Source of the DNA: Mayamaea pseudoterrestris | Taxonomy: Eukaryota > Bacillariophyta > Bacillariophyceae > Sellaphorales > Sellaphoraceae | DNA length: 64,000 bases | Assembly (NCBI GenBank): GCA_027923505.1 | Contig: BROI01000013.1 | Coordinates: forward strand, 620,001-684,000 | Direction of reading: 5' to 3' | Part shown: one piece after another, positions 1 to 12,904 of the stretch | Layout of the letters: the number at the start of each line of letters is the position of its first letter | Position numbering within the stretch: position 1 is the stretch's first letter | The notes under the pieces: generated by a model | The model's input: the letters and a program-made list of their open reading frames with translations, nothing else | Databases searched by the model: none | Told to the model about the DNA's origin: nothing | Made by a program: the position numbers and the translations under genes

Positions 1-424
1 CGGTTTCGCATCGCTCTCACTTCATCCAAGCCGCAAATGTTTTATACAGCAACGACGATACAAAACACGACAAGATAGATATATATGAGGAACATTGTGA
101 GCAGAATCTACTCTCAATGGCGCTACAATGGAATGTTTTGGACGACGCAGTTCATATGGTAGAGATTGCGCCGGGAAAGCAATGGTCCGTGGCCGTGTCC
201 GTGTCGGTCGCAGCTTGTATTTCTGCTCGATTGCCAAGCGACTACAGCAAGTGCAACAAATCTAAAGTGAGCTGCGTAGCAAGAGCCTGCGTGCACGCGA
301 ATCAGAGCGTGAAATGCTAAGCTACTGCTACTGCCCCAATTCCATCGCCCATCGCAGACGCGTCTCATAATAAAACCATACAACAATTGCTCAACTAAAC
401 AACCTTATAGTAATATCAATTTGT
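1..424. other. No gene recognised (left edge)
   Basis: Only short overlapping ORFs on both strands, none with a recognisable motif. The right part is presumably the 3' flank of the minus-strand RPS28 gene. A gene lying mostly outside the window cannot be excluded. Confidence 0.4.
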
Positions 425-845
425 TTATCTCAATCGTCTTGCCTCTCGCTCCCACTCCAATAGACAAAGAATGTCTCCTTCCCGGACTGGTCCCTTGACG
501 TTGCGGACAATGGATCGGCCGGTCGTTCCGCCACCTTCGGCATCCATAAACTCCACGCGCACCTGCGTGACGTTACCCGTGTTTCCCGTACGTCCGAGGA
601 CGCGATTCACCTTGGCGAGCTTGACTGGTTGATCCTGTGATATTGAATGAAGATGGAGGAGGAAATACGTTTAGTAAGCAGTGGTAAGAGGTAACCATGA
701 GCATCAAGGCCGGACGCGTTTCGCAATACAACAAGCATTCCAAATCAATCCAGCAATTCTAGCAGTTCATACACTCGCATGCACCGAATGTAAAAGCGCA
801 AACGATCAAAAGACTTTGTTGCAGCGACCGTCGGCAACGCACCAT
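425..845 (-). CDS. RPS28: 40S ribosomal protein S28 (eS28)
   Basis: Small-subunit ribosomal protein eS28, acting in cytosolic ribosomes near the mRNA exit region. The main exon (634..425) encodes 69 residues with the family core [36 protein letters not shown] and the C-terminal EREARRLR. The exon opens directly after a CACAG acceptor and lacks its own start. The best upstream start is an ATG at 845-843 followed at once by a GTGCGT donor, so the first exon would be only the ATG (208-bp intron, 70-aa protein starting MDQPVKLAK). An ATG at 698-696 also abuts a GT (61-bp intron) but its donor GTTACC is poor. Compared with animal or plant eS28, a short Gly/Thr insertion (AEGGGTTG) follows EFMD, and a Trp replaces the usual Ser in LLESERE. 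Identity is very sure; the position of exon 1 is inferred. Confidence 0.93.
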
Positions 846-1192
846 GGTGAAGGCTGTGATTTGATTTTGTGCGAGAGCTTCGCGTCGAGTCGGTGTTGAA
901 CGAGCGGCGGAGGGTCGTCGAGTGGAGCGTCGGACAGACCTTTGTCGCACTACGACAATCACGTGCAGTCGTGCGATTCGCATCCGTGACTCGTTCCCAC
1001 GTCATCCGTCGCGGCAAACGCTTGCCTCCGATCCTTTCGTCGTTCCAAACTTCCATCACAAAACAATACACCAATGGAGGGAGCTGAGTGAAGGATTTCG
1101 CTTTCTAGCCGTACCGCCCTCTCATTGTAAGCTCTTGACGAGTCTACTGTAATACCATACAAAATCCTCTACCCCTTTCGTTTCGCGCTCTT
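846..1192. promoter_or_regulatory. Divergent intergenic region RPS28 / aspartate oxidase
   Basis: The 347 bp between the probable RPS28 start and the aspartate oxidase start must hold both promoters. Overlapping ORFs here have no recognisable content. No clear TATA box is seen. Confidence 0.4.
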
Positions 1193-3127
1193 ATGCTCAA
1201 GGTTGCGCAACGAGTCTCATTGGCAGTTTCTGCGTCAGTAAGATTGAAATCAGCGACTGCGACTGCTACTGCTGCTCGGGTTGGTAGATCATTGTCAACT
1301 GCCTCGCATCGTCATGTGATTCGTTCCGATTCATCAATCTCGAAAACGACAAACGATCAGCATGAGGACCGCTTGCTGGTGATTGGATCGGGCGTCGCCG
1401 GCAGTGCCGCTGCTCTCATTGCGGCGGAGCAGTACCAAATCCCAGTCACTCTGCTCTTTGCCGGTCATCTTTCCACCGACTGCAACTCGTACTGGGCGCA
1501 GGGAGGCATCATTTACCGCAACCACGACGTCAATAGTGGAGATTCCGCGGCGAGTCTGGCGCAAGACATTCAGCGCGCCGGTGCCGGCCTTTGCGAACAT
1601 GGTGCCGTTTGGAAGGTTGCCAATGAAGGACCGGATCGAGTGAGACAACTTCTGTTGAACAATGAGCATGGTAGTAACGTGAACAATCCGTACTGTCAGG
1701 TTCCGTTTGAGCGCAGTGCGAGCGACTCGTCCGAGTATGCGCTCTGTTTGGAGGCGTCGCACGCCGCACCTCGCATTCTCTTCACGGCCGATCACACGGG
1801 TCGAAGCATTACGGAATGCTTGTCGGAAGCCTTGATCAAACATCCGCTCATTACGTTGCAGCCGCATACGGTAGTGACGGATCTCATTGTCATGGAGTCA
1901 AACGAAAGTAGCAGCAGCAGCAAGCACTGCCTGGGCGTGACGACACTCAATCGCACCACTGGAGCAACTGGCTACGAACTAGCCAATCACGGAACGGTCC
2001 TTTGCAGCGGCGGCTTGGCCGGTATTTACCAGCATTCCACCAATCCGGCTGGTTTCAATGCATTGGGAAGCAGCGTCGGCTTGGCGCAGCGCGCTGGTGC
2101 CGTCACGCGCGACTTGGAGTTTGTGCAGTTTCATCCCACGGCCCTTTCTATTCCTGGTCAGCCGAGCTTTTTGGTGTCGGAAGCAGTGCGCGGTGATGGT
2201 GCCAAACTAGTCAATGCGAATGGACATTTTTTTGCGGCCGACTATCATGCGGATGCCGAGCTTGCGCCTCGCGATGTGGTGGCGCGCGCCGTGTACGCCG
2301 AGTCGCAGGCCACTGGAAAGGTGTACTTGGACTTGTCGCGCAGTGGCCACTCGGTGGAATACATTCACCATCGGTTTCCAAGCATTCAGGCGCACTTGCA
2401 AAAGCACGGATTGGACTTGGCGCGCAACAAGATTCCCATTTTGCCAGCGGCGCACTACACGTGCGGTGGCGTTGTCACGGACGAACATGGTGTAACGAAT
2501 ATTAACAACTTGTACGCGGCGGGTGAAGCGGCGCGAACAGGTTTGCATGGTGGGAATCGACTGGCGTCGACGAGTCTGTTGGAAGGCTTGGTCTATGGAG
2601 CGGCTGTGGCTGATCATGTTGGAACGATAAATGGTCGAGCCAGTGAATGGGTTGACACGAGCAAGCGCCTTTTGCAAGACAGCAACAAGTCAAACGTTAA
2701 CGACTGGGTGCATGAAACTGTTTTGAACAATAGTGCACTTGTCAATGGCAGCAACAATGCGACTCATGGATTTCGTCACCGCCACAAGATTGAGCCGCAG
2801 CAGATTGAATCGGCTGGTTATGCTGCCATGACGTTGCTCAAGGAAGTGAGACGCTGCATGTGGGACAACGTTGGAGTGGTCAGAACACCCTCTGGACTGA
2901 CAAGGGCATTGGACGAATTGGACTCGATTCGTCGAGATGCCATTGAACTTTATGCAAAGAGCCCAACGTTGGAAACTGCGGCGGTGCGTGACGCTGCCTA
3001 CGCCGGATATGCCGTCACTGAAGCAGCGAGTCGCAACAAGACTTCCATTGGGGCTCATCACATTGTGGCTGATGATGAGGACATGGAAGAGTCGGAGCTT
3101 GAGGAAGCTGCGTCGGCCGTGTTGTAA
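1193..3127 (+). CDS. nadB: L-aspartate oxidase, organelle-targeted
   Basis: FAD-dependent L-aspartate oxidase, converting aspartate to iminoaspartate as the first step of de novo NAD synthesis. The 644-aa protein is a single exon. Residues 1 to about 55 are Ser/Ala/Arg-rich without acidic residues, a likely mitochondrial or plastid presequence. The FAD-binding Rossmann motif (VIGSGVAGSAAALIAAE) begins near residue 63, then SYWAQGGI, HPTAL, SEAVRGDGA, APRDVVARA and the C-terminal FAD motif NLYAAGEAARTGLHGGNRLASTSLLEGLVYG type. Conserved His and Arg of the substrate site (HPTAL, EAVRGDG, AAHYTCGGV) are present, and SYWAQGG plus the C-terminal helical domain separate it from succinate dehydrogenase flavoprotein. 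Pathway partners (NadA, NadC) are not in the window. It is transcribed away from RPS28. Confidence 0.95.
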   Translation: MLKVAQRVSLAVSASVRLKSATATATAARVGRSLSTASHRHVIRSDSSISKTTNDQHEDRLLVIGSGVAGSAAALIAAEQYQIPVTLLFAGHLSTDCNSYWAQGGIIYRNHDVNSGDSAASLAQDIQRAGAGLCEHGAVWKVANEGPDRVRQLLLNNEHGSNVNNPYCQVPFERSASDSSEYALCLEASHAAPRILFTADHTGRSITECLSEALIKHPLITLQPHTVVTDLIVMESNESSSSSKHCLGVTTLNRTTGATGYELANHGTVLCSGGLAGIYQHSTNPAGFNALGSSVGLAQRAGAVTRDLEFVQFHPTALSIPGQPSFLVSEAVRGDGAKLVNANGHFFAADYHADAELAPRDVVARAVYAESQATGKVYLDLSRSGHSVEYIHHRFPSIQAHLQKHGLDLARNKIPILPAAHYTCGGVVTDEHGVTNINNLYAAGEAARTGLHGGNRLASTSLLEGLVYGAAVADHVGTINGRASEWVDTSKRLLQDSNKSNVNDWVHETVLNNSALVNGSNNATHGFRHRHKIEPQQIESAGYAAMTLLKEVRRCMWDNVGVVRTPSGLTRALDELDSIRRDAIELYAKSPTLETAAVRDAAYAGYAVTEAASRNKTSIGAHHIVADDEDMEESELEEAASAVL

Positions 3128-3337
3128 TTTGCTGGTCGGCGTCGGTTTCTGCGAAACCATTGTTTAATGTCACATTTAAATGCATACTCTATAATGCAAT
3201 GCATACTCAGTAATGCAGCAACATTAGAACTTATTGTTAACATGTAAGTTATACAATAGATTATCCAATTAAGAAGTTATTGTTGTTGCCGCCTAAGTTG
3301 TTATGTGTACACATGTAACTTCATGCAAAACCTACGT

Positions 3338-5296
3338 TCAAGCCCCAACAAGCTTTGCGCCAAGGTAGCATGCCGGCACTGGAACGCCGGAGGTGATATT
3401 GCCTTCCATCAAGGTCGCTGCTAGACTGGACAAGATGTAGTTCATGTCGCGTACAACGGCAAGGTAGTTGTGAGGCGGCGTTGGACTCGTAATGCTCCGC
3501 GTTGCTGTGCTACTGGTTTGTGCGACGAACGCATCAAACCTTTCCTCTTCCTGCGAGTAGTCGGTCCATGTATTAAAGATTGACTTCTGCCACGTCCATT
3601 GCGGTGCGGTACCGAACAAGTCGGCTTGGGTCGGTGTTGTTGAGTTGAATGCGCCATTGACGCCAGCGGACTGAAGCACGACGCCATCGTCTACATCAAC
3701 ACCCTGCAGCGAGCGGTACCCCGTCCTCCTGAATCCACATCCCATGAACATGCACCACTCTGTGATCAATGGAAACAATAGGCACAGTGAGCATGGTTAC
3801 ACGGCAGTAGCATTCGATGCATTCGCAGTTGTACTTACGAACAAAATTTGGTCGATTGCAATTCTTGGGGCAGACATTGATCGAGGTGCGCAAGTATCGA
3901 CGATCGCCGGTAGATTCAGAGTCAATAGGTGAGCCGGGTGCAATGTACTCTAGTTCCGGTACGTGGGCTTTAAACGCCATGAACAGCTCCTCCTGAATGA
4001 AATCCTTCATGCTCCAAACCTTGTCCGGACAATCGCGGCCCACCAAAATGACCTTCCAGAGCTCTGGCTCGTCTTTGCGTTGAACATCTTGCGTGGCAAC
4101 TGTTGCCGGAAGAGCGACAGGCGGAATGCTTGGCGATTGCGTCGTCTGAGACGCCGTTGGTAATAACGTCGCGTCAACGACCGCCGCAGTTTCAGTCGGC
4201 AGCAGACTCAAGCATTCGACGGCTTTGTTGCTACTCGTCACGACGGAGACCTGGACATTCTTGTTCGCCTTGAGTCGGTCTCCACGTGCCAAGTTTGTGT
4301 ATGCACCTGTTTCTCCCTTGTTGAGAACCTTGGGTAACATGTCATTGAGCATGACCACCGTGCCATTCTCACCAGCCATGCAGTACAATGCAGTAAATTC
4401 AAGAGGGTTTGAACTAACGTCTCCACCATTCAACCCACTAGCATCCTTTCCGACAGGCGAGACTGTAAGGTTGCAAAAAAATCGCGTGAGTGAGTTTATG
4501 GTTACACAGTTTCGTACACAAATCAAAACTAGCGAGGACAGCGCCAACATACCAAACGTCGTTCCCCAGCGATACGTGGTATAGTAGACTTCCACCTCGG
4601 CCGCCATGCTTGGACCAGCAGCTCGCGGATAGACGCTTCGAGCAATGGCAATTGGAACGTTGCTTCGCACCAAGTCGCCTCCATCATACTGGATCGTCCT
4701 TGTTCCTTGAAACAAATTGACACCTTGCTGAATCATAATCATGTCACCAGCCGACAAGACGTCAGATTCATCAGTGCACGCAATATTCGTCGACGGCGCG
4801 CACCCATTGGAAGCATTGCCGTCGCCCCAAACTCTGGTATAATCTTGCAACGTTGTTGTTGTCGAGTCGCTCCAATGAAACGGTTCGGCTTCGTACCCAT
4901 CCTCCCAGTGGTCCCATACAATAACTGTGTCATTCGTTGAAACGGATAGCGCCACGTTGGAAACCATGATTGGAGATCCAGCAGTGGCGCCACTGCCCAT
5001 GCGCTTGTACGTTTGTTCGTACAAGTCGGTTTCGGGTAACGGAATGAAGTACGAGTAGAATGAGGGTGCTGATGGAGCAGCAGTAGAGGCAAGGTTGTTC
5101 GTGGATGCCGAAATCATCGTCGCCTGATAATAATGTGAGGATAAAGTAAGATAAATGATTTCGTTTTGCAAGATGCAGATAAGGACGTCATGGCGTGTGC
5201 GCATGTTTCGGATTCGTACAAGCATCAACTTACATGAGCGGCAGGAAAAGCACCATGAGCAAGCAAGAAGCATCCAACAAGCGAGATAGGCTTCAT
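3338..5296 (-). CDS. Secreted protein: WDHWEDGYE-type domain plus C-terminal Cys-containing domain
   Basis: Four exons: 5296-5234, 5123-4553, 4462-3839 and 3759-3338 (559 aa). All introns have GT-AG ends and the phases agree. Exon 1 encodes a 21-residue hydrophobic signal peptide. The N-terminal half has the block VIVWDHWEDGYE, VWGDGNASNG, GDMIMIQQG and YDGGDL, a pattern I associate with secreted bacterial and algal proteins of unknown function. The C-terminal half has PELWKVIL, QEELFMAFKAHVPE, VCPKNC, QWCMFMGCGF and NTWTDYSQEEERFDAF. This half matches the neighbouring gene at 6455-7313 throughout, including the position and phase of the last intron (phase 1, before QWC). The second intron is 90 bp, in frame and stop-free, so naive ORF calling reads through it. 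Function unknown; a cell-surface or cell-wall role is inference from the signal peptide. Confidence 0.8.
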
Positions 5297-6454
5297 GGTT
5301 ATCTTGTTGTATTAGTCGCCGAGTTTGTGTAGCTAACACTGCTTGCAGGATCAAGTCAAGGGATTTGGCAAATACAAGAGGCGGCAGTGCGGCGTTGCAA
5401 GCGGCAAGCGACGATTCGTACGAGTCGCAAAAATCGAGTCGCTGGAACGTTTTTTAATGAGCAGCTGGCGGAGACGAGGCCTCGCTGCTTCAACAGGACG
5501 GATCCTATCAAAAGTGTCTCAAGTCTTTTCGTGACCCTCCATGCGAATCCCATGTTGCACTTGTTGGACCGGCCATGTCCTCTCGCGGCGCACAAGCTGC
5601 AGGCGAAACGTAGCGTCGAGAGTCACGGAACGGGACCAACGAGGAATCCAGTCACCGAGAAGTCCTTGCGGCAATCTTGCCAAGAAGCTTGGATTGCTGC
5701 ATGCAGTGAACAAATTGACATAATCCAGCAGTGGCTTCGAGTTCCTCATGGCTGGAACGACGACGAGCCAGCAAGATTCGCCCAAGACTTGCAGCAGCAG
5801 CTGCGAATCGAGTCATTTTGCGACGAGATGCATGCAAGTCCATTCACCTCGTGCATATGACTGCTGTCATGATCCAATACGATTAACTTGCTCTCGATAG
5901 TCGGCGTGCATGCTTGGCGTCGTTTGGTGGAACAACTTGACTCGTTCCATCCATCAAGCGACGCCGCATTCTCCATGATTCCTGTGTTACGACGGTAGAA
6001 GATTCTGTAGCTGCTATACATGAGCATTTGCATCAAGTTGACTCGACTAGCGCCGCATGCAGGCAGCAGTTTGACGATCAAGCCATTGGGTTTCTCGCAT
6101 CGTCGATGGTGCAAGGCGCGGCGGCGGAGAGTGACTAAGATCGTAGCGGTTATGAAAAGGTCCTAGCGGTTATGGAATGACACTCGGGAGTCATTCGCCG
6201 GGTCACCAACGTTGCGCGCGGATAGGGATCCCGTCCGTTTCCTGCCGGCAGCAGAGCAGGTTACCCAAGGCTAGCAAGACCAAGCTAGCGGTAGTCTATG
6301 TTTGCAAGCCAAGGTAAGTAAATGACCGTATAAGGTAATGATTGTTGTTATTGTATGTATGAAAATGTGCACGTGACGATGCATGCGTCTGCATCCGTCG
6401 TTCCTCGCTTGATCGAAGAGTCTCATGTATAGAGTCGCTCCCTTCCTTGCATAT
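5297..6454. other. Intergenic region between the two secreted paralogs
   Basis: Holds the promoter of the 559-aa gene and the 3' flank of the 254-aa gene. ORFs on both strands (the longest about 157 codons) begin at non-ATG codons and show no motif. Small structures: a direct repeat TAGCGGTTATG at 6144 and 6164, and a hairpin at 6175-6196 (7-bp stem GAATGAC/GTCATTC, 8-nt loop). Confidence 0.4.
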
Positions 6455-7313
6455 TTACGCAGACGCACTAAGCCTTGCTCCCAGCGAGCAAGTTGCCGAT
6501 ACAGTTTTGCTCGTCGTCGTCGCTGCCGTGTAGCTTGGCGCAATGCTCGTCAAGACCAGATTCATTTCCTTGACGGCGGTAATGTAATTCGCCGGATGCA
6601 CCGTATCCGACGCGACGAGCGAGTCAAACATGCGCTCCTCCTTGGAGTAGTCGGTCCATGTATCGAGTGACGCCTTGTTCCAGGACCATTCCGTCTTGCT
6701 CACCAAGAACTTGTTGGACGCCAAGTTTCGTTGGCGAAGGTTGGTACTGCTCTGGTCGCTGGTCATGCTAGTCGTGGATGCAGTCGCTTTTTCCTCCGAC
6801 TCCGCGAGGCTGCGGCGTCGTCCGCCGCAATTGGTGCAGTAGCAGCCCAAGAAGCGGCACCATTCTGCAGAAAAAGCGCATGCCATGAGCTTATTCCATT
6901 CTCGCAAAACCGGTCATGCTTTCTCAATCATACTCTACATATATATGCACAGACTTACGAACGTTTGCCGGCTTTTGGCAGTAGGTGCGAGAGGGACAGA
7001 GCGCAATACCAAGGTTGCGATTGCTGCCGCTCGACGTTCCTCCGGGCGGCAAAAAGACGGCGTCCGGAGCCTGCGCCTGCATGGCTACAAGGAGCTCCTC
7101 CTGAATGAGGTCCAAGTTTTCTGTAACAGTGCAGTTGCTTCCAAACAAGTAGAGTTTCCAAATGACTGGTTCATCGATAATGACGTTGTTGCTGGCGATG
7201 GTTGTAGTTGTTGTAGTTGAAGATGATGATACCTGCTGTGCATAGACTAGAATTCCTTGCTGCTGCGACAGCAGCGCGAGTAGAAGGGAGCTGACAACAA
7301 GCAAGTTGTTCAT
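6455..7313 (-). CDS. Secreted Cys-containing protein, paralog of the 3338-5296 gene
   Basis: Two exons, 7313-6959 and 6864-6455 (94-bp intron, GTAAGT...CTGCAG, phase 1), giving 254 aa. An N-terminal signal peptide (NNLLVVSSLLLALLSQQQG) is followed by a short Ser/Thr-rich stretch. It then aligns with the C-terminal half of the neighbour: PVIWKLYLFG, QEELLVAMQAQAPD, ALCPSRTYC, QWCRFLGCYCTNC, DTWTDYSKEERMFDSLVAS, NYITAVKEMN and a terminus with GARL (GAKL in the neighbour). It lacks the WDHWEDGYE-type domain. Conserved intron position and the shared C-terminal Cys pairs indicate tandem duplication followed by domain gain or loss. Unrecognised family; extracellular or cell-wall location inferred. 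Confidence 0.78.
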
Positions 7314-8080
7314 CGTGGAGAGTCGTTGCTTTGTGACTGTGAATCAGAGCAAACGAGTTTGGTCTTTGGTCAGTGAAAGGAATCAGATGCAGAGGGCGGT
7401 TCCAAGTCATCTTGGAGAGGCGCAAGCGATTTTGCTGGCTCGTGGCGAAATATCTCACGATCAAACAAGATTGATCGAAGCCGCTAGTTAAGTAAAAATG
7501 AGTCATAAAAAGACTTTTCATGATGGAAAAGAAGCAACATGCGTCGATGGCGAATCCTTCATTCGTCGAAACGCCTAAGTAATGCTTAATGACTATCAGG
7601 CTTAATTAAAGCTAACCATTGACCCTTGTGATGGATATAGCCTTGTTTAACCATGCAGTCTTTTTGCATAATGTGGATCGCAATGGATGAGGCATATCTT
7701 TTGTCATGTCGCAAACTGCTCAGCCAAGGCCACGAGCCAAGCACATGCGCGCAATGCAAGTAACTACCGAAGCGGTGCCTACTCTACTAATTGCACTGTA
7801 AGCGATTGGTAAGATATTCTCACCCATGGCCTGGCTACTCTACCAATAGAATAGCCAGGCATCCCATCTTGTAGTCAGTGCGGCAATAGTTCTCAAATGA
7901 AGCCACGTTGATGCATTCACATCCATATAGTGGTTCTATTGTTGCAAGTTTGTACAATTTGTAAGTTGTTAAAATGCTTTAACGCAACTGCAGGAAAAAG
8001 ATTGATTCTTAGCTATGATATATGACTCCATGGCAGCAGCCGGCAAGTGCGGCCGCTATCGTTTGCCGATTCTTCGACGC
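7314..8080. other. Intergenic region with one hairpin
   Basis: No gene seen. At 7829-7860 there is a perfect 9-bp inverted repeat (GCCTGGCTA...TAGCCAGGC, 14-nt loop). It lies between the promoter of the secreted protein and the 3' end of the GluRS gene and could be part of an RNA 3' end, but nothing decides this. Confidence 0.4.
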
Positions 8081-11017
<2,937 letters not shown>

Positions 11018-11482
11018 GGTGAAGCAAACGTTCATTTCTGTGCAAGTGAATGTCAATGGAACAATTACGTCTTGGTCGGCTACTAGTAGTCAAAGTGAAG
11101 CGTCTGATTGTATATTGCTAGCGTATTTGCTCCTCTTGATTGTATTACTCCGTCAAGCAAAGAGAGATGCAAAAAGGTACGACGATATCGATCGTCAATG
11201 CATGCAAGGAGGGCGAACAGGAAACATCGTTGTCATGGCGTTGATCGCAAACTTCAACCACTCGAGGGTGGAAGGACGGACGATACTCAGTGGCGTGCGA
11301 TAAGATTTTAGACAGGACATCTACTGCTTCATTGTCGAACCCTTCGGAGCAACACTAGTGTCGCAGTGAGTCATGATGCGACTTGCGCTTGACAGCCGCA
11401 CGAGGCTCGATCACAACAAGGACCTCCGCCTCGTGTATATTGCAGCATCGTCGAATACTATATCATCGTCAGAGACTAAAAC
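11018..11482. promoter_or_regulatory. Divergent intergenic region GluRS / cyclophilin-like
   Basis: 465 bp between two divergently transcribed genes that both look organelle-targeted. It should contain both promoters. No TATA-like element or gene is evident. Confidence 0.4.
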
Positions 11483-12565
11483 ATGAATCTACTGATCAAG
11501 CAATCTACAGAGAGATTGCTGCTGATGCGAAATCGAATAGCTAATCGATCGCTGTCAGCCGTTGCAGCTCATCAAGCCTCGTCGCTACAGTCCGTGAACA
11601 AGCCTCCATCATTAGCAGCATATTCATCAATCACTCCACCAACAACAATTACTCGCAGTTTCGCAACGGGAACGCGCGGCGCCCGGGGCCACGGCTGGTA
11701 TCAAAATTACCGCGCCTCCAAGGGCGGCCGGCACTTGCAGGGCGAGTATTTCGAACACGAGTCGCTCGAGGAGCAGCTGCAGTGGAACGAAGCAATCTTG
11801 GCAATGGGAAGTACGCAGGCGAGTATGCAAGTCAAAGTCATGCCCAAGAGTAGTGCGAGTGCAAGTAATGCTAGTAGTGACGATGAAAAAGCAGGCGAAG
11901 CTGCAGCAGTGGAACCGTTGGCGGTGCACACGCTGCACATGCGACTAGCGTCCACCGTCATGCCGGAGTCGACGCGCAACTTTATCAACCTCATGACTGC
12001 TGGCAATGACAATGATTCGTCATTCATTGGCTACAGGAACAGTCTGTTGCACCGCATGGAGCGCAACATTGGCGTTTGCGGCGGCGACGTGATGACCAAC
12101 ACGGGCCGCGTCGGAAGGCCGTCGCTGGAATCGCTCACGCATGCGTCAAGCGCCTATGACAATGACAATGAACGCAGTAACACGAAGAAACCAAACTTTA
12201 GAAATCTCTTGTCGCTACCGATACTGCACGACCCGCTGGCGCTCTGGCACGTTCCCGGCACCGTCAGCATGCTCGTGAGCACCGTGGGAGAAGTGGACAG
12301 TCGGTTTTTAATGACCTTTTGCGAGGCGCCGCATTTAAACGGCATTCATCGCGCGATTGGAATGATGACGAGCGAGTCGCGCGAGTTGCTGAAGCAGTTG
12401 CATGACTCGACACTGACGCGTCACGGCGTGCCCATGAACGTGCAGTTGGTCGTTAAAGAGTGCAAGGTGGAGAATGAAGAGGCGCAGCAGCAGACGCATG
12501 AGAAGGATAATATGACGGACAATGGAAGCGAAACAATGAAGAGAAATGCTAGCGCCAGTGGATGA
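11483..12565 (+). CDS. Divergent cyclophilin-like protein, probably mitochondrial
   Basis: Single-exon 360-aa protein. Residues 1 to about 70 are basic and Ser/Thr-rich without acids (a presequence, e.g. RSLSAVAAH and TRSFATGTRGARG). A cyclophilin fold follows: MPESTRNFINLMTAG, GYRNSLLHRMERNIGVCGGD, GTVSMLVSTVGEVDSRFLMTF, LNGIHRAIGMM. In cyclophilin A the catalytic stretch is HRIIPGFMCQGGD. Here Arg and GGD remain, but Phe60, Met61 and Gln63 are replaced by Ile, Gly and Cys, and the Trp121 position is His, so prolyl isomerase activity is doubtful. A Ser/Asp/Glu-rich insertion (about residues 115-150) and an acidic tail add length. Start ATG at 11483. It could serve as a scaffold or binding protein; this is inference. 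Confidence 0.75.
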   Translation: MNLLIKQSTERLLLMRNRIANRSLSAVAAHQASSLQSVNKPPSLAAYSSITPPTTITRSFATGTRGARGHGWYQNYRASKGGRHLQGEYFEHESLEEQLQWNEAILAMGSTQASMQVKVMPKSSASASNASSDDEKAGEAAAVEPLAVHTLHMRLASTVMPESTRNFINLMTAGNDNDSSFIGYRNSLLHRMERNIGVCGGDVMTNTGRVGRPSLESLTHASSAYDNDNERSNTKKPNFRNLLSLPILHDPLALWHVPGTVSMLVSTVGEVDSRFLMTFCEAPHLNGIHRAIGMMTSESRELLKQLHDSTLTRHGVPMNVQLVVKECKVENEEAQQQTHEKDNMTDNGSETMKRNASASG

Positions 12566-12904
12566 GTTGGTGCGGCAGAGAATTGTTTTGTCGAGGCCGC
12601 GCTGGCGCAAATTGTCGGCGCGACGAAAAATGCTGTCGTATAATTAAATAAAAAGATCATTACTGCAATTATACAATTGTCTTGGCCTTGTGCGTATGTA
12701 GCGTAGATGTACCTAGCCGGAGGTCCGTACCAACGTGGACGTGCGAAACTGCTATAGTCAGAGCACAATCTTGCCGCATTTTTCAAAATCGAGGGAGAAG
12801 TCGACCCGTTTGCAGCTACAAGCATGTAAGAATAGTCGTCAATATTGCAGCTACAAGCTTATATACATGCCGTTCATATGTATAAATGTATGTATATGTA
12901 ATGT
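12566..12904. other. Convergent 3' intergenic region
   Basis: 339 bp between the stop codons of the cyclophilin-like gene (+) and the DUF6824 gene (-). AT-richer towards 12840-12915 (TATA-type runs); presumably 3' UTRs and polyadenylation signals. No gene seen. Confidence 0.4.

Noticed and set aside
5387-5860. 157-codon plus-strand ORF between the secreted paralogs
   Set aside because: Begins at GTG, has no motif, and is overlapped by equally long ORFs on the other strand.
7829-7860. Perfect 9-bp hairpin as a bacterial-type terminator or tRNA arm
   Set aside because: No T-run follows, no tRNA A/B boxes are present, and the genome is eukaryotic; noted only as a structure.
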